NCBI GenBank assembly: GCA_037892935.1
Contig: JAYXKI010000009.1
Span: 372,001 to 436,000 of the forward strand
Length of the DNA: 64,000 bases
Reading direction: 5' to 3'
Origin: Phlebopus portentosus
Taxonomy: Eukaryota > Basidiomycota > Agaricomycetes > Boletales > Boletinellaceae
Below, piece after piece: positions 1 through 12,046 of this stretch. The notes beneath the pieces are model-generated. The model saw only the letters and a list, made by a program, of their open reading frames with translations. It made no database searches and was not told where the DNA came from. Made by a program: the position numbers and the translations under genes. Each line of letters begins with the position of its first letter. Position 1 is the first letter of the stretch.

Positions 1-996
1 TTATGTGCTCCGTCCCGACTTCCTTCGCGACTTTCTCCAATGCAGCGCTCATCTTCCTCTCATTTTCGTTGCGCTTCCACTCTGGTTGCACGAACGTACG
101 ACCCTTCTCCCCGCTAGCAATACGTCTTTCTTCTTCTGCATCAGTTCGGAGACGTCCAGCTGCGAGAACGTTCCACGGCGCGAGCGCCAGTCCAAGCGAG
201 CGCGCCATAGGAATGATCTCGCGCTCGAAGCTACGGTCAATAATATTCCACGATCCCTGGTATATCGCAAACGGCGTCTTATAGGCCATCTTCGCATATT
301 GGTTCGCAGCGGAGACAACCCACGCGGGCGTGTCTGATATACCCAAATATAGGACTTTGCCGGAGACGACGAGATTATGCAGGTGGTCCATCACTTCTTC
401 GATGGGCGTTTGGAAGTCCCACCAGTGCACGTAGAGGATGTCGATGTATGATGTGCGCAGCTTCTTCAGACTTGCTTCGACGCTGATTTTGAGAGACTTG
501 GCGTGGTTCCCTACGTAGTTGACTCGGATGGAGACGTCTTTCGCTGCGCGCTTCCAGTCCGTTGTGTACTGTCCGTTGGATACGCGGTCAGAGTCATGCT
601 ACCTTTAATCAACGAGAAAACTTGCCTTTGTCGCAAGAACTAATTGATCGCGAATGCCACGCTTTTCCATCCACTCTCCAATGAACATCTCCGAAGTATC
701 ATCTTGACTGTTTACCAGCTCATCAGTAGCAGGTCCTTTGTTCTTTAAAGGATGGACACGTACTAAACATTCGCAGTATCAATAAAGTTACCTCCGGCAT
801 CAAAGTACGCATCGAGGAGCTTGAACGACGCTTCCTTATCCATCGCGCCCATACCAAGCTTGTGCCATTGGTCACCGATACTCATAGCTCCAAGCTGGAG
901 TGGCGAGGCGCGGATACCCGCGAGCGGGCACAGGACGCGATAGCGACCGAGAGGAGTCTTTTCAGGAGGAGCTGGTGACCAGAGTGGCTCAGTCAT
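1..996 (-). CDS. Aldo/keto reductase, aryl-alcohol dehydrogenase type (3' end outside window)
   Basis: Predicted NADPH-dependent aldo/keto reductase of the fungal aryl-alcohol dehydrogenase/norsolorinic acid reductase type, a cytosolic enzyme reducing aromatic or aliphatic aldehydes. Visible family motifs, in order, are [11 protein letters not shown] (with the catalytic-type Asp and Tyr), [32 protein letters not shown] and [11 protein letters not shown]. Exons fit 764-996, 626-707 and 1-568. The second intron (569-625) has a GC donor and AG acceptor, and the in-phase join gives ATK-YTTDW, as expected for the family. The reading frame is still open at base 1, so the C-terminus is missing only because of the window edge. 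A TATA-like element (GTATAAAAT on the minus strand, about 1059-1068) lies about 65 bases upstream of the start. The family is confident; the substrate is unknown. Confidence 0.9.
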
Positions 997-1650
997 CTTT
1001 GAGAGTCTCGTTGAGAATAGTCTAGGTGGGGTGGATACCCGCAGAGGTTTCTGCAGGCCATTTTATACAAAATCGCGCTCTGGTTATCTCCTGAGACCTT
1101 CATATTCAAAGAATATTCTTTTCCCAACGGTACCGAGCGTCTGTGGTATCCACCTCGACGCGTCAGCTCTCGGCGGGATGGCATGACTCATACCATCGTG
1201 TCTCTTTTCCCAGGCGCCCTCTGTTCACACCCACTTTCCTCCACAACACGAGACGACCCTCAAAAATCATGAAATTATATCTACTATGTATAATTTAGAA
1301 TGAAAGATTTTTACTTGATAGATTTTCTGAAATCGGGCATGCAAAAATTGGTTTGGGACACTCAATTAAGCCTGTTTGCCTCTCATACAGTCATGTATGC
1401 AGCACAATATAGTCATGAGTATGTGAGTAGAAGCTAGCTGAGCACCTCCGAGCACCCATCAGGGCCTATAATTTTTGTCGTGAATTATTATTTTATTGTT
1501 ATTATTTTTTTTCGTAATTACTCTCCTTTTGTGAGGACCCGTAACGTAACATTCTGTGAAAAGAGGGATGCCATCTATATTTCAAGCTACAAAAAATCAG
1601 TATTTTTTTTTTTCAAAAGCACAACAGCATTTCTAGTATGCTAGATAGCC
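997..1650. other. Intergenic, no gene seen
   Basis: Upstream region of the aldo/keto reductase. It becomes AT-rich with poly-T tracts from about 1490. Short open frames here show no family motif or convincing splice structure. Confidence 0.6.
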
Positions 1651-1652
1651 TA

Positions 1653-1860
1653 CAGGTGGGTACAAAAAGTCTTTGGCCCCCCTGTTTTAGGAAGGTGATT
1701 TGCATGCCTTCTCGGGAAACGAACACCCGTGAAGCGAGGTCCCCTCATCTTTGCCGACATTGAAGTTGGCGAGGTTGTATCCGACGCTTACAGTACCATA
1801 CATAGCATGTAAATCCTCCTTCCATAAACAGGGGAGCCAAAGACTTTTTGTACCCACCTG
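1653..1860. mobile_element. Tc1/mariner-type MITE
   Basis: A 208-bp non-coding element with imperfect terminal inverted repeats of about 55 bp. Both ends read CAGGTGGGTACAAAAAGTC inward, and the similarity continues through CTTTGG, CCCCTGTTT and GGAAGG. It is flanked by TA at 1651-1652 and 1861-1862, the target duplication of the Tc1/mariner superfamily. There is no coding capacity, so it would depend on a transposase elsewhere. Its ends differ from those of the Tc1/mariner element at 61583-63203, so the two belong to different families. Confidence 0.85.
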
Positions 1861-1862
1861 TA

Positions 1863-2611
1863 TATGGTTTTTTTTTTTAATTTCTTATTTTTTTATTTTT
1901 GAAGCCAAAATAGTGATGTGGTGAGTCTCAGCAAAAGGAGTGAAAAGATGTGCCCAATGACATGAGAGAGCAATTCAGAGGAGATACGTACGCGAAGATC
2001 AACGCCAAGTATACTGTAATTCCAATGAAGTCGGTCCTTACACAAGCGGTTTACGAAGCCGGTTGTTTATCTTATAATGACACGAGAGGCATTTGAATGG
2101 CTGCAGGAGGCTTAGAAAGGGAAAAGTGATCGGGAATCGTAGGTTTGACCAACTTGTGAATCCACCAAGACATCGGACTAGTCAGGCTATTTAGACATGA
2201 CTTCCACTCTGCCTTCAACAAATAATCTTCGACACTCTGCTTGAGATTGGGAAGAGAATCTGACAGCAAGAAAAAACATAGTGAGTATTAGAGAGGATCG
2301 CGTTGACGAGTCCTCATTCCTCTACCGTGCCGTGGTAACCACGCACTACTTCGCTGGTCGTCGTCACCTACCATAACCAGTTTTACTTCAGCAATAACAT
2401 GCGTGAGAAATTTGGTTTTTGCAGGGTCTGGAGACCATAAGGGACGAGTTTATACGCTCTGTCGATCCCTTTTCCTTCCACGGTAGTCCCTAACAAGTAA
2501 TTTTTTCGCCGTTCTTTCTCATGCAACCAGACCCGTGTGTGTATGACCGGCGTTCGCAACCTACTCTTATCACACATATCGCATTCGCATCTGCTTCTTC
2601 TAGGATCTATA
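1863..2611. other. Intergenic, no gene supported
   Basis: Spacer between the MITE and the tandem kinase gene. Two minus-strand open frames (2072-2269 and 2383-2577) have no recognisable motif and do not join convincingly. The last few hundred bases probably hold the kinase promoter. Confidence 0.5.
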
Positions 2612-5568
2612 ATGGAGCATGCTGTCGACGATTTCGTTCAAGTCGCCTCTGAGCTGAAGATTTACAAAGTACGTTGCGTCAGTTATCTAATTCCTTTTAC
2701 TATCTTGTGATTGCGCTCTAGAGAACGGCAGCAAATATCAAAGAACAGCTGGTCATTATCGCCAAAAGCGACTCAGAAGGGCTCACTTCTCTGGATGAAC
2801 TACGGTATGCTTAGTGTTTCGTATCTTATTCATGTAGTAGTCCCTTGAAATTCTCGACAGTACTGGTCTGGAGACAACAATTCAGGAGTTAGAGGGATTC
2901 TCGCGGCTGCTCCCGTTTCAAAGTTATCTTCGACAGGGAGACATTTCTAATCTTTTGGATTACATCTTTTCCGCTTGTTGGAAATATACCCAGACGAGCA
3001 ACGATGTGTGTACATAAGGCTGTAAAAACCCAAAAAGCGTGGTAATTCTGAAGTGTTTACCTTCCAGGATTTCCTGCGTGAAGACATAGAATCACAAAGA
3101 GAAATGTACAAATCTGACCAGGAAGCTGACCGTATTAACGTGAAGCGCCTTCTACGCGACTCTCTCCGCAGAAGTGATGTACGACAGCAGCTGTCGAAGT
3201 TGACACCGGACGAGTTCGCTGCTCTGCGGAGCGCAATTTCTCTGGTGCGGGCGAATATTCAGAATTGCGCTTAATTGCTCTGACTACTTAACATAGGAGC
3301 TCAAATCTATAACAGACCAAGGGCCGGACTCTCAGGCGGCACGCCTCTACAAAGAGTTTCTATCAACGTGGACCACAGATCAGAGATCCCATCGAAAGTC
3401 TATTACTGTTCAGGACCTTTCAGGCAAGATTACCAGAATAAGCACCCATCCAGTCGCTTGGGGTGCAGTATGTGCGGTGTGGAAAGGGGAACTATATGGG
3501 AAGATTGTTTCTCTTCAAGGATGGTCACCATTCGGTCTCATGAGGCAAGATTTCAATGAGGAAAGCGTTTTAAAGGTACATATCTGTATTTATTCTTTGA
3601 GTCGTATTTTGCTTATGGGAGCGTGTTCCGATCAAAGAATGCAATGTCGTGGGCATCCTTCAATCACCCTCACGTCTTGCCTCTGCTGGGCATTGCCAAG
3701 AACATAGAGGGCAGTCGGCTGGCGCTGGTATCCCCGTGGATGAAGAATGATAACGTGGAGTCCTTTTTATTGGCAAACCCCGGAGCTGACCGCCTGAAAC
3801 TCGTAAGTCAATGAGCGAGGAGTTGAGCAAATATGCTCATGGAGCATTGTTGAAAGATTACCGAGGTTGCCTCCGGATTGGCGTATTTACATGGCCGAAA
3901 TCCGCCATACATCCATGGTATACTAACAGTGGTAGGTGGCTCTCGTCTCGTTCGATACTCTTGCTTATTCCCGTTTCTACAGGAAGGTGTTCTAGTAAAT
4001 GAAGATAAGCAGGCCATCGTTGCTGGATTTGCTTCTGCAGCGTTTGAGAAAGGAGTAACCGGCTCGCTTCGCTGGCTGCCGCCAGAAATAGTCGATCGAT
4101 CACCGTTCGCATTAACTGCAGCGTCAGACGTCTACAGTTTTGGCCTCACAGCTTTTACGGTATGTCAACAGATAGATTTCTGCGTTTGTTTGACTCACAC
4201 AGGTCTGATAACCACAGATAATGACCGGGAGGATTCCATTCGAAGGAATCCGGTCACCAAATGTAGTCATCGAGATGATCACGAAAGGACAGCGACCCTC
4301 TCGTCCTAAGGGAAAGCTCATTCACCATGGCCTTGATGATAAAGCTTGGTCGCTTATTACGAAATGCTGGGCGCACGACCCAGAGACCCGTCCGCCGATA
4401 CATGAGGTACTTAAAGAGCTCGAGAGGCTACGAGAGCTTCCCGCGTTGGACGTACGAGATCTAACGAGTAGGATTCGCCTTGGTGCGGATGCTGTAACTG
4501 ATGTTCGAGCCTGTGGCGCGTTCGGTGACATCCGAATCGGCATCCTGGAGGATGTGGGACCCGTTGCTTTAAAAACTCTGAATATAAGAGGAAGCGCACA
4601 ACCAGTGCTCCGACATACCAAGGTATAATATATTTGCTCGTTCGAGTGATGCGTCTGATGCTCGAACTTGTAACAGAGATTCTTTCGGGAAGCTTCAATA
4701 TGGAACAAATTAAGGCACCCAAATGTTCTGCCATTTCTCGGCACAGCCGACCTCCCTGGTCTACCTACGTGCTTCGTGTCACCCTGGATGGAGAACGGCA
4801 ATCTAATTGAGTATATGAAAGCTCATCCGGACGATTCTATGCTCAATATCGTTTAGTATATTCGTAAAGCATTACGATCAACAGTTTCCATCTAAACTGA
4901 TCACGTATGTTTGTTTTTATAGGCTGTGGGCGTAGCAAGAGGACTTGCTTATTTGCATGCTCGCGAGCCCCATCCAGTAATCCATGGAGACCTGAGATCG
5001 GTCCGTTACCTGTTTCCTGAACAGTAGTCTGTACTCTGGTAACAAAACTTTAGCCGAACATCTTAATCTCCAATAAAGGAGAGCCTTTGCTTTGTGATTT
5101 CGGGCTGGCAGTTATTGTTGGAGACCTCGCGCAGACACCAGTCTCTACCGTTCTTCAAGATGCGGGGAATCCACGGTGGATGTCTCCGGAATTGTTTTTC
5201 AGCGAGAGCTGTCCAAACGCGGCGTCGGATATCTGGGCTTTGGGTATGGTTTTGCTAGAGGTACGGCTCAGATCTGTTGAATGTTGACGGTAACTAATCG
5301 GCCTATGTTTCAGTTAATGAGCCACGATATGCCATATTGTGAGATGAAGAATGCAGCACAGGTAGTGATAGCTGTAAACAATGGAATTCTTCCCGCTCGG
5401 CCTGAAAACGATGATGTGATCCATCGAGGATTGAGCGACGATCTTTGGGGGCTCATGAGAAGGTGCTGGGAACGTGAACCAGACGGGAGGCCCTCATCTG
5501 GCAATGTCTTGGCCGAGCTTGAGATGCTCGCGTCATGCGAAGTGATTAATCACCTTTCCATCATTTAG
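2612..5568 (+). CDS. Tandem pseudokinase-kinase protein (TKL/tyrosine-kinase-like) with helical N-terminus
   Basis: Multi-exon gene for a protein with three parts. First comes a helical N-terminal region (exons 2612-2668, 2722-2804, 2861-3005, 3068-3244, then from 3297) that resembles the helical adaptor regions of fungal TKL kinases. Next is a first kinase-like domain (about 3430-4430) lacking the catalytic residues: VAIK-type Lys is Gln (VSLQ), the catalytic loop is HGILTV instead of HGDL, and DFG is AGF. Last is a second kinase domain (about 4480-5540) with GAFGD, VALK, HGDLRSPNIL, CDFGLA and WMSPEL, which looks catalytically competent. The first domain keeps structural motifs (LRWLPPEIV, DVYSFG). 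The junction at 3576-3621 is not resolved: the in-phase solution needs a 26-nt intron. The stop at 5568 is 51 bp from the convergent permease stop. Role is inferred to be signalling; substrate unknown. Confidence 0.8.
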
Positions 5569-5619
5569 CTGTGCATGCTATCTAGTTCTTCTCTGTACAC
5601 CAATTATGTATTATATTCT

Positions 5620-7809
5620 CTAAGGAGGGACGAACTTGGGATCCGATGAGCTGTGCTTTTCCATATCTGCTTCTACAGGAACCTGTTCGACACTAGCACC
5701 GTCATATTCAACATCATCGTAGATCGGTGCGTCAAGGATCGTTCCCTGAGCTGGAAAGACGATCGAAGTAAGGTAGTACACGATTGATGCTGAGCAATAC
5801 TGCAAAACGGGTTTGGATTCATTGCGAGAGTTCAAACAGCATATAGTCATTTCTTACTCCGTAGATCCAGGCAAGGTCGAAGATATGCACTGAGCCCCCG
5901 ATCTTGACACTTTTATTGATAGAATTGATAAGGCCAGGCATATTTGGCGTGACAGAAACCAATAAGGCGAGCGCTGCACGCCAATTCTTTGTTTTAAGCA
6001 ATCCTCAGGATTCTAAAGACAGAATACGGTGTGGTGATACTCACCACTCCTCCAATGTACCGATATCGCCCATGCGGGCGATACATGGACGGGACGTCCA
6101 CCTTACCGCGGCGAAGAATCCAGTACTGTAACGGCAGACTTAATTAGAGGCCGCTGCTATGAAAACCGCGAGATGCGTACGTCTGTGACCATTATGCCAG
6201 CAAAAGGACCGAGGAAAACAGAATATCCATTCTAAGTTTGATCCTGAGTCGCATAATTCGAGAACGTGATAAAGTAAGAGACAGCAGATACCATGAAAGA
6301 TAAAAATCCAGAAGCACTGGGCCGTAACTAAGTCAAACTTCTGATCTCTTGTCCAGAGGATGAAAACACACCTTGCGAGGACCTCCCACGGGCAAAATGC
6401 CCATCCACCAATAAATGCGCAGATAACTTGACCACGTCTGATGTTGATATACTTCAAATAATGTCGTAAAGATCCTCTTAAACTATGCTCCATGATAGCA
6501 AGAGTGCTCACCTTCGGCCATAGAGCAGTCATGTCATTTCCCGCACATAAGGAATTTGCGGAAATGTTTGTCCCAAGTGTAGCGAGGAAGAATGCGAATG
6601 ATGCGAAGAAGGCAGCTGCGCGATTGTCCCAACGATCAATAAGAGTAAGAGGATCCCACAGCACTGCTCCATATAATGCTTCTCCGGCACTGGTTACAGC
6701 AATGCCAATAAAGCAACAGAAGGTGAATACTGTAGGAATGATAAATAGTTGTATATATTGACTTTCAAGAAACGTTAGCATTTCTCCCTCACTGAAGAGA
6801 ATAAACGACTCACTCCCTTTCAGTCTTTGCATATCGCTTCAAAGAATAAGTGAGCGAAGAAATAGGATCCAAAAAGAGTACTTACCGTAAAGTCGGGTAT
6901 ATTTACAGCTAACGTCGCATAAATTCCTAACGCGCTATTCAAAGCGCTTAACCATGCCCACGACAGAGCACTTCCAGAAATGCTTGCAGACTGCGCTAAG
7001 ATTCCCTGGCTAGAGGGCACTTTCACGAACGACCAGATAAGCATCGCAAACCACGCAATTGGGACCAGGATTCCTTTGACGACAAAGAGCCAGCGGATCT
7101 TCTGTGGGGAGACAAACATGAATGGGAACTGGATGAGCCAATATAGAATATAACAAAGCATTCCCGAGGTCGTGATGTGCGCTCCTGAAGGAAGCTGATT
7201 GTGCATTCCAGCAATCGATGGCCAAATGGCTTTCAACATCTAAGCTGTACATATCAGAAACCAAGTGAGCATGGGTCGAGGTAAAATCCACACACTCGCC
7301 TGGTAAATGCATTCTGAACCGGTAAATGATTGAATGCCAAACCAGAACATGGATAACACGACCCGACTGATGACACTGAAATAGCTAAACCAGAAGCCGA
7401 AAGAGGATCGGTTGAGGACTGGAAAGGGTATGTGCAGTCGTGCACCTATCGTTCCATTCGCAACCATAACCATAGCTATTATAATATGCCCAACTGCGAT
7501 TGCAGGAAGTGCTTGTTTCCTTCAAAGAATGTTTGACCATCATAGGTACTTGAATAGGCAAATGTCGCACCATGAAAGTCCAACGGCTAGCATCGATGAT
7601 GCCAATTCCCAGACGGCTACATTTGTGGCATCGCTGATCCAGTACATGATATAATTTAAGGTTGTCCATGTTCGCAAATGAGGTGGAACAGGATCCATAT
7701 CCTTGTTACTATAAGCGCTATTCGGAGCAAAAGTTGATGGCTCGGGCTTGAGCTCCCATGTTTCACGTCTCGCCAATGCTGAGATGCAGGAACGCAGCTT
7801 AGAGCTCAT
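5620..7809 (-). CDS. NCS1-family permease (allantoin/uracil/thiamine-type), copy 1
   Basis: Multi-pass plasma-membrane transporter of the nucleobase-cation-symport-1 family (Fur-like; uracil, allantoin, uridine, nicotinamide riboside or thiamine are known substrates in fungi). Family signatures are NKDMDPVPP near residue 35, YWISDATNVAVWELASSML (first membrane helix), NGTIGARLHIPFPVL, SSFGFWFSYFSV, AWLSALNSALG, GIAVTSAGEALYG, LWDPLTLIDRWDNR and ANSLCAGNDMTALWPK. The protein starts MSSKLRS and ends DPKFVPP with an acidic tail. There are at least six short introns. One has a GC donor, GCGAGT after the IYQ codons, where the paralogue upstream has GTGAGC. It is a tandem paralogue of 8416-10612. 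No disabling lesion was seen, and the substrate cannot be assigned. Confidence 0.87.
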
Positions 7810-8415
7810 GACGGTGAATGCAAAGGATCGAAGCGCTCGAACTCCGTGACAGAAGAAAGGAAGTTATCATGGGATGCAAAAATAGAAGCAGGTTTGAGAG
7901 ATAAGGTGATAAGCAAATTTGAGCGGGACGGAGAACCGCAGGGAACCGTGGGTGCGAAACAGCGGAATTTATAACCGGGAGGCATGTGTAATCATAAGAA
8001 GATTCAGTCGGCAATAAGATGTCGAAAAGGTATCGAAATCTGGAAGGTGAGACAAAGTCGAAAGAGGGGTCTCTTCCATTCAAATGGTCGAATGGGACCG
8101 CATCATCAACAAACGTAGAAATGGGCTCACAAATTGAAGGTCGATCCAAGGCAGGCCAATATAACAACAAACAAGTGCAACTAAGTTACTGTAATCAGTT
8201 ATTTGTGATCAACGTTATGCGAGCGAATTTACGACTCTTTCACGGAGAAAGGTAATCTGCATATTCTCCAGACCCCAATGTTATCATCGAACGTGAATCA
8301 TATCGGACGATGGCAAACGCGATTTGGGATAATTTCTCTACTGCAATTCAAGAAATGCTCTGTTGATCACGTAGAGGTCTCACTTCTCGCACGTAAAACG
8401 GCCTGTTCAGTGTTT
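7810..8415. other. Intergenic spacer between tandem permeases
   Basis: About 600 bp between the stop of permease copy 2 and the start of copy 1, both on the minus strand. It must contain the copy 1 promoter. The open frames in it show no family motif. Confidence 0.6.
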
Positions 8416-10612
8416 CTATACTTTTTCATCGGAACTGCTGCGCTTATTGAGTTCTGTATCCACAGGGATCTCTTCGACGCTTCTATCATCATGTTCCGAT
8501 GCTCCGTCGACCGAGGTGTCTAATATGGTTTCCCTGGCAGGGAACAGCACCGAGGCGACATAATACACAATTGACGCAGAGAAAAACTGTGAAAGAGGAA
8601 CGCAATCAGCCCCACATAAGGAAAATGGAGGTGAGAGAAGTTACTGACGCCAAAGAGCCAAGCGACGTCAAATATATGAACAACGTTACCGACTCTAACG
8701 TTCATATTTATAGAGTTGATAAGCCCCGGCATGTTCGGTGGAATGGAGATGAGCATTGCCAAGGCCGCACGCCAGTTCTGGATATGTATCAGTTAGGACA
8801 TAACCAGAAAGCTGTAAGCTTACCACTCCATAAGAATAACGATAACGCCCGCGAGGAGAATACATTTCTGGAACGTCCAGTTTCTCTCGATGAACAAACC
8901 AATACTGGCAATGCGTGAGTATGCAGAATGATAACAGGTAAAGATTCGACAACTCACATCTGTAACCATTACGCCTGCGATCGGTCCAAGGAAGACTGAA
9001 TAACCACTCTGAGGAAGACACCGTGTTACCGTGGGATCAATAAAAAAGCAAGGCATAAGACTTGCCATGAATGCGAGGAATCCAGAAGCCCTGGATGAAG
9101 ATAAGTGTTCGAGCGTAGCGAAAATACCGAGCAATGCAAGATACGTACGTAGCAAGGATTTCCCATGGGCAAAGCGCCCAACCACCAATAATCGCACAGA
9201 TAACTTGACCGCGGCGTATATTAATAAACTACATCAGTCATGAGGTTAACCTCTCATGTTGGCAATCGGTACTTAGATAAAGCACGAACCTTGGGCCATA
9301 ATGCGGTCATATCATTTCCGGCTCCCACTGAGTTCGCGGATACGTTTGTTCCAATTGCGGCCAGAGCGAACGCGAACGACATGAAGAAGGCTGCGGGACG
9401 ATTGTCCCACCTATCTATGAGGGTGAGCGGATCCCACAGAATAGCGCCGTACAGGCTGGCGCCGGCGCTCGTTACCGCGATACCAACGAAGGCGCACAAT
9501 GTATGCGCCACTGGCACCAGCAGAGCTTGGACATATTGGCTGCAAGAACACTAGTCATAATTATACAAATATGTGATATGACGATTGACGCACTCTTTAT
9601 CCGCTTTCGCGTACCTCTGCGCAGAAAGTGGGCGTGAATTAAAAAATAAAATAAAATAAAATAAAATGGCTGGACAAACAACGTCACCTACCGTGAAGTC
9701 CATGATATTAACAGCGAGCGTAGAATTGATACCAATAGAAGTGTTCATTGCGCTAAGCCAGGCCCAGATCAAGGAGCTTCCCGAAAGATCTGAAGACTGA
9801 GCAAAGAGACTTTCGCTTGTAGGCACTTTCACAAAAGACCAAATCAGCACCGCCATCCAGGAGATAGGCACGATAATCCCCTTCGTGACAAAAAGCCAGC
9901 GAATCTTCTGAGGCGGCACCAGCATAAACGGAAATTGGATAAGCCAGTAAATGGCATAACAAAGCATCTTTGCTGTGGTGATATTCGCCCCAGGAGGTAA
10001 CTGATCGTGCATTCTAGCCAGAGACGGCCAGATTGCTTTCAACATCTTCAAATTCAGGAGAAACCATCACATAAAGATCCTGATGATTCGAAAATGGCTC
10101 ACCTGATATACGCTTTCACCTCCGGCATATGTCTGGATCGAATACCAGAACAGTGACAGGACAACGCGACTGATCACGCTAAAATAGCTGAACCAAAACC
10201 CAAAGGACGAGCGCATTAGCACCGGAAATGCTATGTGCAGCCGAGCTCCAATGGTACCAGTCGCGACCATAGCGACGCCAATGATGACTTGCCCAAGGGC
10301 GATAGCGGGAAGCGCCTGTTTCCTGAAGACCAATCAGCTGGTTATCGGCATCGCGGGTATGACTGAGGCATACCAAGAGAGCCCGATAGCAAGCATTGAA
10401 GATGCAAGCTCCCAGACGGCAATATTGGATGCGGTACTTATCCAGTATAAGACGAAATTCAAACTCGTCCAAGTGCGCTGACCGGGAGGTACAGGATCCA
10501 TATCTTTGTTACTGAGAGAGCGTGAGGGCGCGAACGTCGATGGTTCGGGCTTGAGTTCCCATGTCTCGCGTTTTCCAAGCACTCTGAGGCGACTGTACAG
10601 TTCCAAGCTCAT
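8416..10612 (-). CDS. NCS1-family permease, copy 2
   Basis: Second NCS1 permease, closely related to copy 1 across its length and in intron positions. Shared landmarks are RETWELKPEPSTFAP, NKDMDPVPPGQRTWT, NIAVWELASSMLAIGLSW, ATGTIGARLHIAFPVLMRSS, AWLSAMNTSIGINSTLAVN, GIAVTSAGASLYGAILWDP, RWDNRPAAFF and SANSVGAGNDMTALWPK. The C-terminal tail (ARETILDTS, then an acidic stretch ending SSSDEKV) is diverged from copy 1. The start at 10612 gives MSLELYSRLRVLG, which aligns with the start of copy 1. The intron after the VYQ codons has an ordinary GTGAGC donor. One intron contains a TTTTA microsatellite (about 9643-9665). The gene looks intact and arose by tandem duplication. It is 270 bp downstream of SFT2 on the same strand. 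Confidence 0.87.
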
Positions 10613-10881
10613 GATGGCAAGTAAAGAGTGAAGCGAAGCTAGAATGCGGGTCAAAACATTTCGAGCTTTTAGGCGCTGCATAATTAACAGGAACGGCGCA
10701 GATAAGCAATACACAAATCTGCATGGCGTGATGCCGTGGGTGCGCATTTCCAAAGTTTGGGAAGAACCAATGGTCAGGCGGAGTCCTGGGGTAAGCAATG
10801 GCCAATCGAAGCTCGGGAGGAAGTGCGGATAAAATTGAGAATATATATTTAGTTCTTCGCGAACCACGTATTGTACAAGAT

Positions 10882-11738
10882 TCATATCGGAAGTAGGCTG
10901 CCCGCTCCACGCAGAGCCATCTGGGATCCGAAGCGTAACGTTTGCACGCCACCAGGGAAGTACGCCAGTACATAAGTTACAAGCGCTACCACCTGAACAG
11001 GACTCCGTAGATTAGACCGTGGATTGAATTCGAATACGGCTTTACAACCTACCTGAACAATCGCAAAGATCAAAGAGCCGATGTATGATTTGACATGAAC
11101 GGCGAAATATAATGTTAGACCCAAACTTCCGAAGTAGGCGGCTGTGAATGGCAGTCTTTCTTTTGAGAAAAGATGCTTGATATGATTTATTGGCCCGATC
11201 AAAATGGAGAACCTTAGAAAATATAATAAATAAAGATAAATATACATCCCGTAAGCAACTCACCCGAACATGACGAGTATACTTCCTAAGCTAAAACCAA
11301 TAGTGCTTAGGTCCGGATTCGGCACGACGATTTTGTGTGATTCTGCATACCTGAACGCAAGTGCGAACTTGCCTGGACGGACGGCAAGCAAAGGCAGGGT
11401 GAAGAAAGCGACAAAGAAACAAGCTGCAGCACCGAGCAGGCAAGCACCGAACCCTAGTAATCTGGCATCATTCTAAGCATCTTATAATACGCAGCATAAA
11501 ATACTCGACCGACATACCTTTCCCATCTTGACAAAGCAAAATAGGCTTCCTCTTCATTTGACCTCTCATTTGATTGTAGCGGGATATATGAACCACCAAT
11601 GGCATTATAAAATCTAGAAAATGGATTGCTGCCAGAGTTCGACTGCGCCTGTTGGGAGTCATCAGTATTGCCCCGGGCCCAGCGAAATTGTGACAAATTG
11701 GCTCGAAAATTCTGCTCGGTTGTTGGAGTAGGGGCCAT
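10882..11738 (-). CDS. SFT2: SFT2-domain vesicle transport protein
   Basis: Small four-helix membrane protein of the Got1/Sft2 family, which acts in fusion of endosome-derived vesicles with the Golgi. Exons 11518-11738, 11264-11461, 11053-11212 and 10882-10992 join in phase. The hydrophilic N-terminus is MAPTPTTEQNF, followed by ALSRWERLLGFGACLLGAA, LPLLAVRPGKFALAF, SIGSILVMFG-like and FLIGP-type segments (here FSILIGPINHIKHLFSKERL), then AAYFGSLGLTLYFAV and a helix ending in ALVTYVLAYFPGG, the typical Sft2 C-terminal block. An in-frame ATG seven codons upstream (11759) is possible. The shorter start is preferred because MAPTP gives the usual length. It is divergent from the TKL kinase at 12047. 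Confidence 0.9.
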
Positions 11739-12046
11739 TGCAATGGTCTTGCAGAGCAATCACTGACAGTAAATGAGAGGTCACGGCTGAGAAAAGGAAA
11801 GATGTCCTGTCTATCGTTGTCCCCGTCATCGTTGGCTGGCTGGCCTTCACGTGCAGAGGTGAGCCGAGAAAGGGAAAACGCGTTCACGGTGTTACGTCAC
11901 ACTTATGGACGCGTCAAAAAACGGACAGGAGCGTGAGGAAAGCCGCCTCCTCAATGTCACGTTAAGCCAGGTCAACGTTGTCCAGCGCATCCTCCTTTTG
12001 CTCTTCTTCCACGACGAGTTGGTCCAGCATAACTCGGGCTCTCGCC
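11739..12046. promoter_or_regulatory. Divergent promoter region, SFT2 / TKL-C1 kinase
   Basis: 308 bp between two divergently transcribed genes; it must hold both core promoters. Apart from a CT-rich stretch just before the kinase ATG, no specific site can be named. Confidence 0.5.

Noticed and set aside
2072..2577. Minus-strand gene upstream of the tandem kinase
   Set aside because: Two short frames do not join in phase and match no family.
8499..8918. 139-codon plus-strand frame opposite the second permease
   Set aside because: It is antisense to a well supported NCS1 coding region and has no motif.
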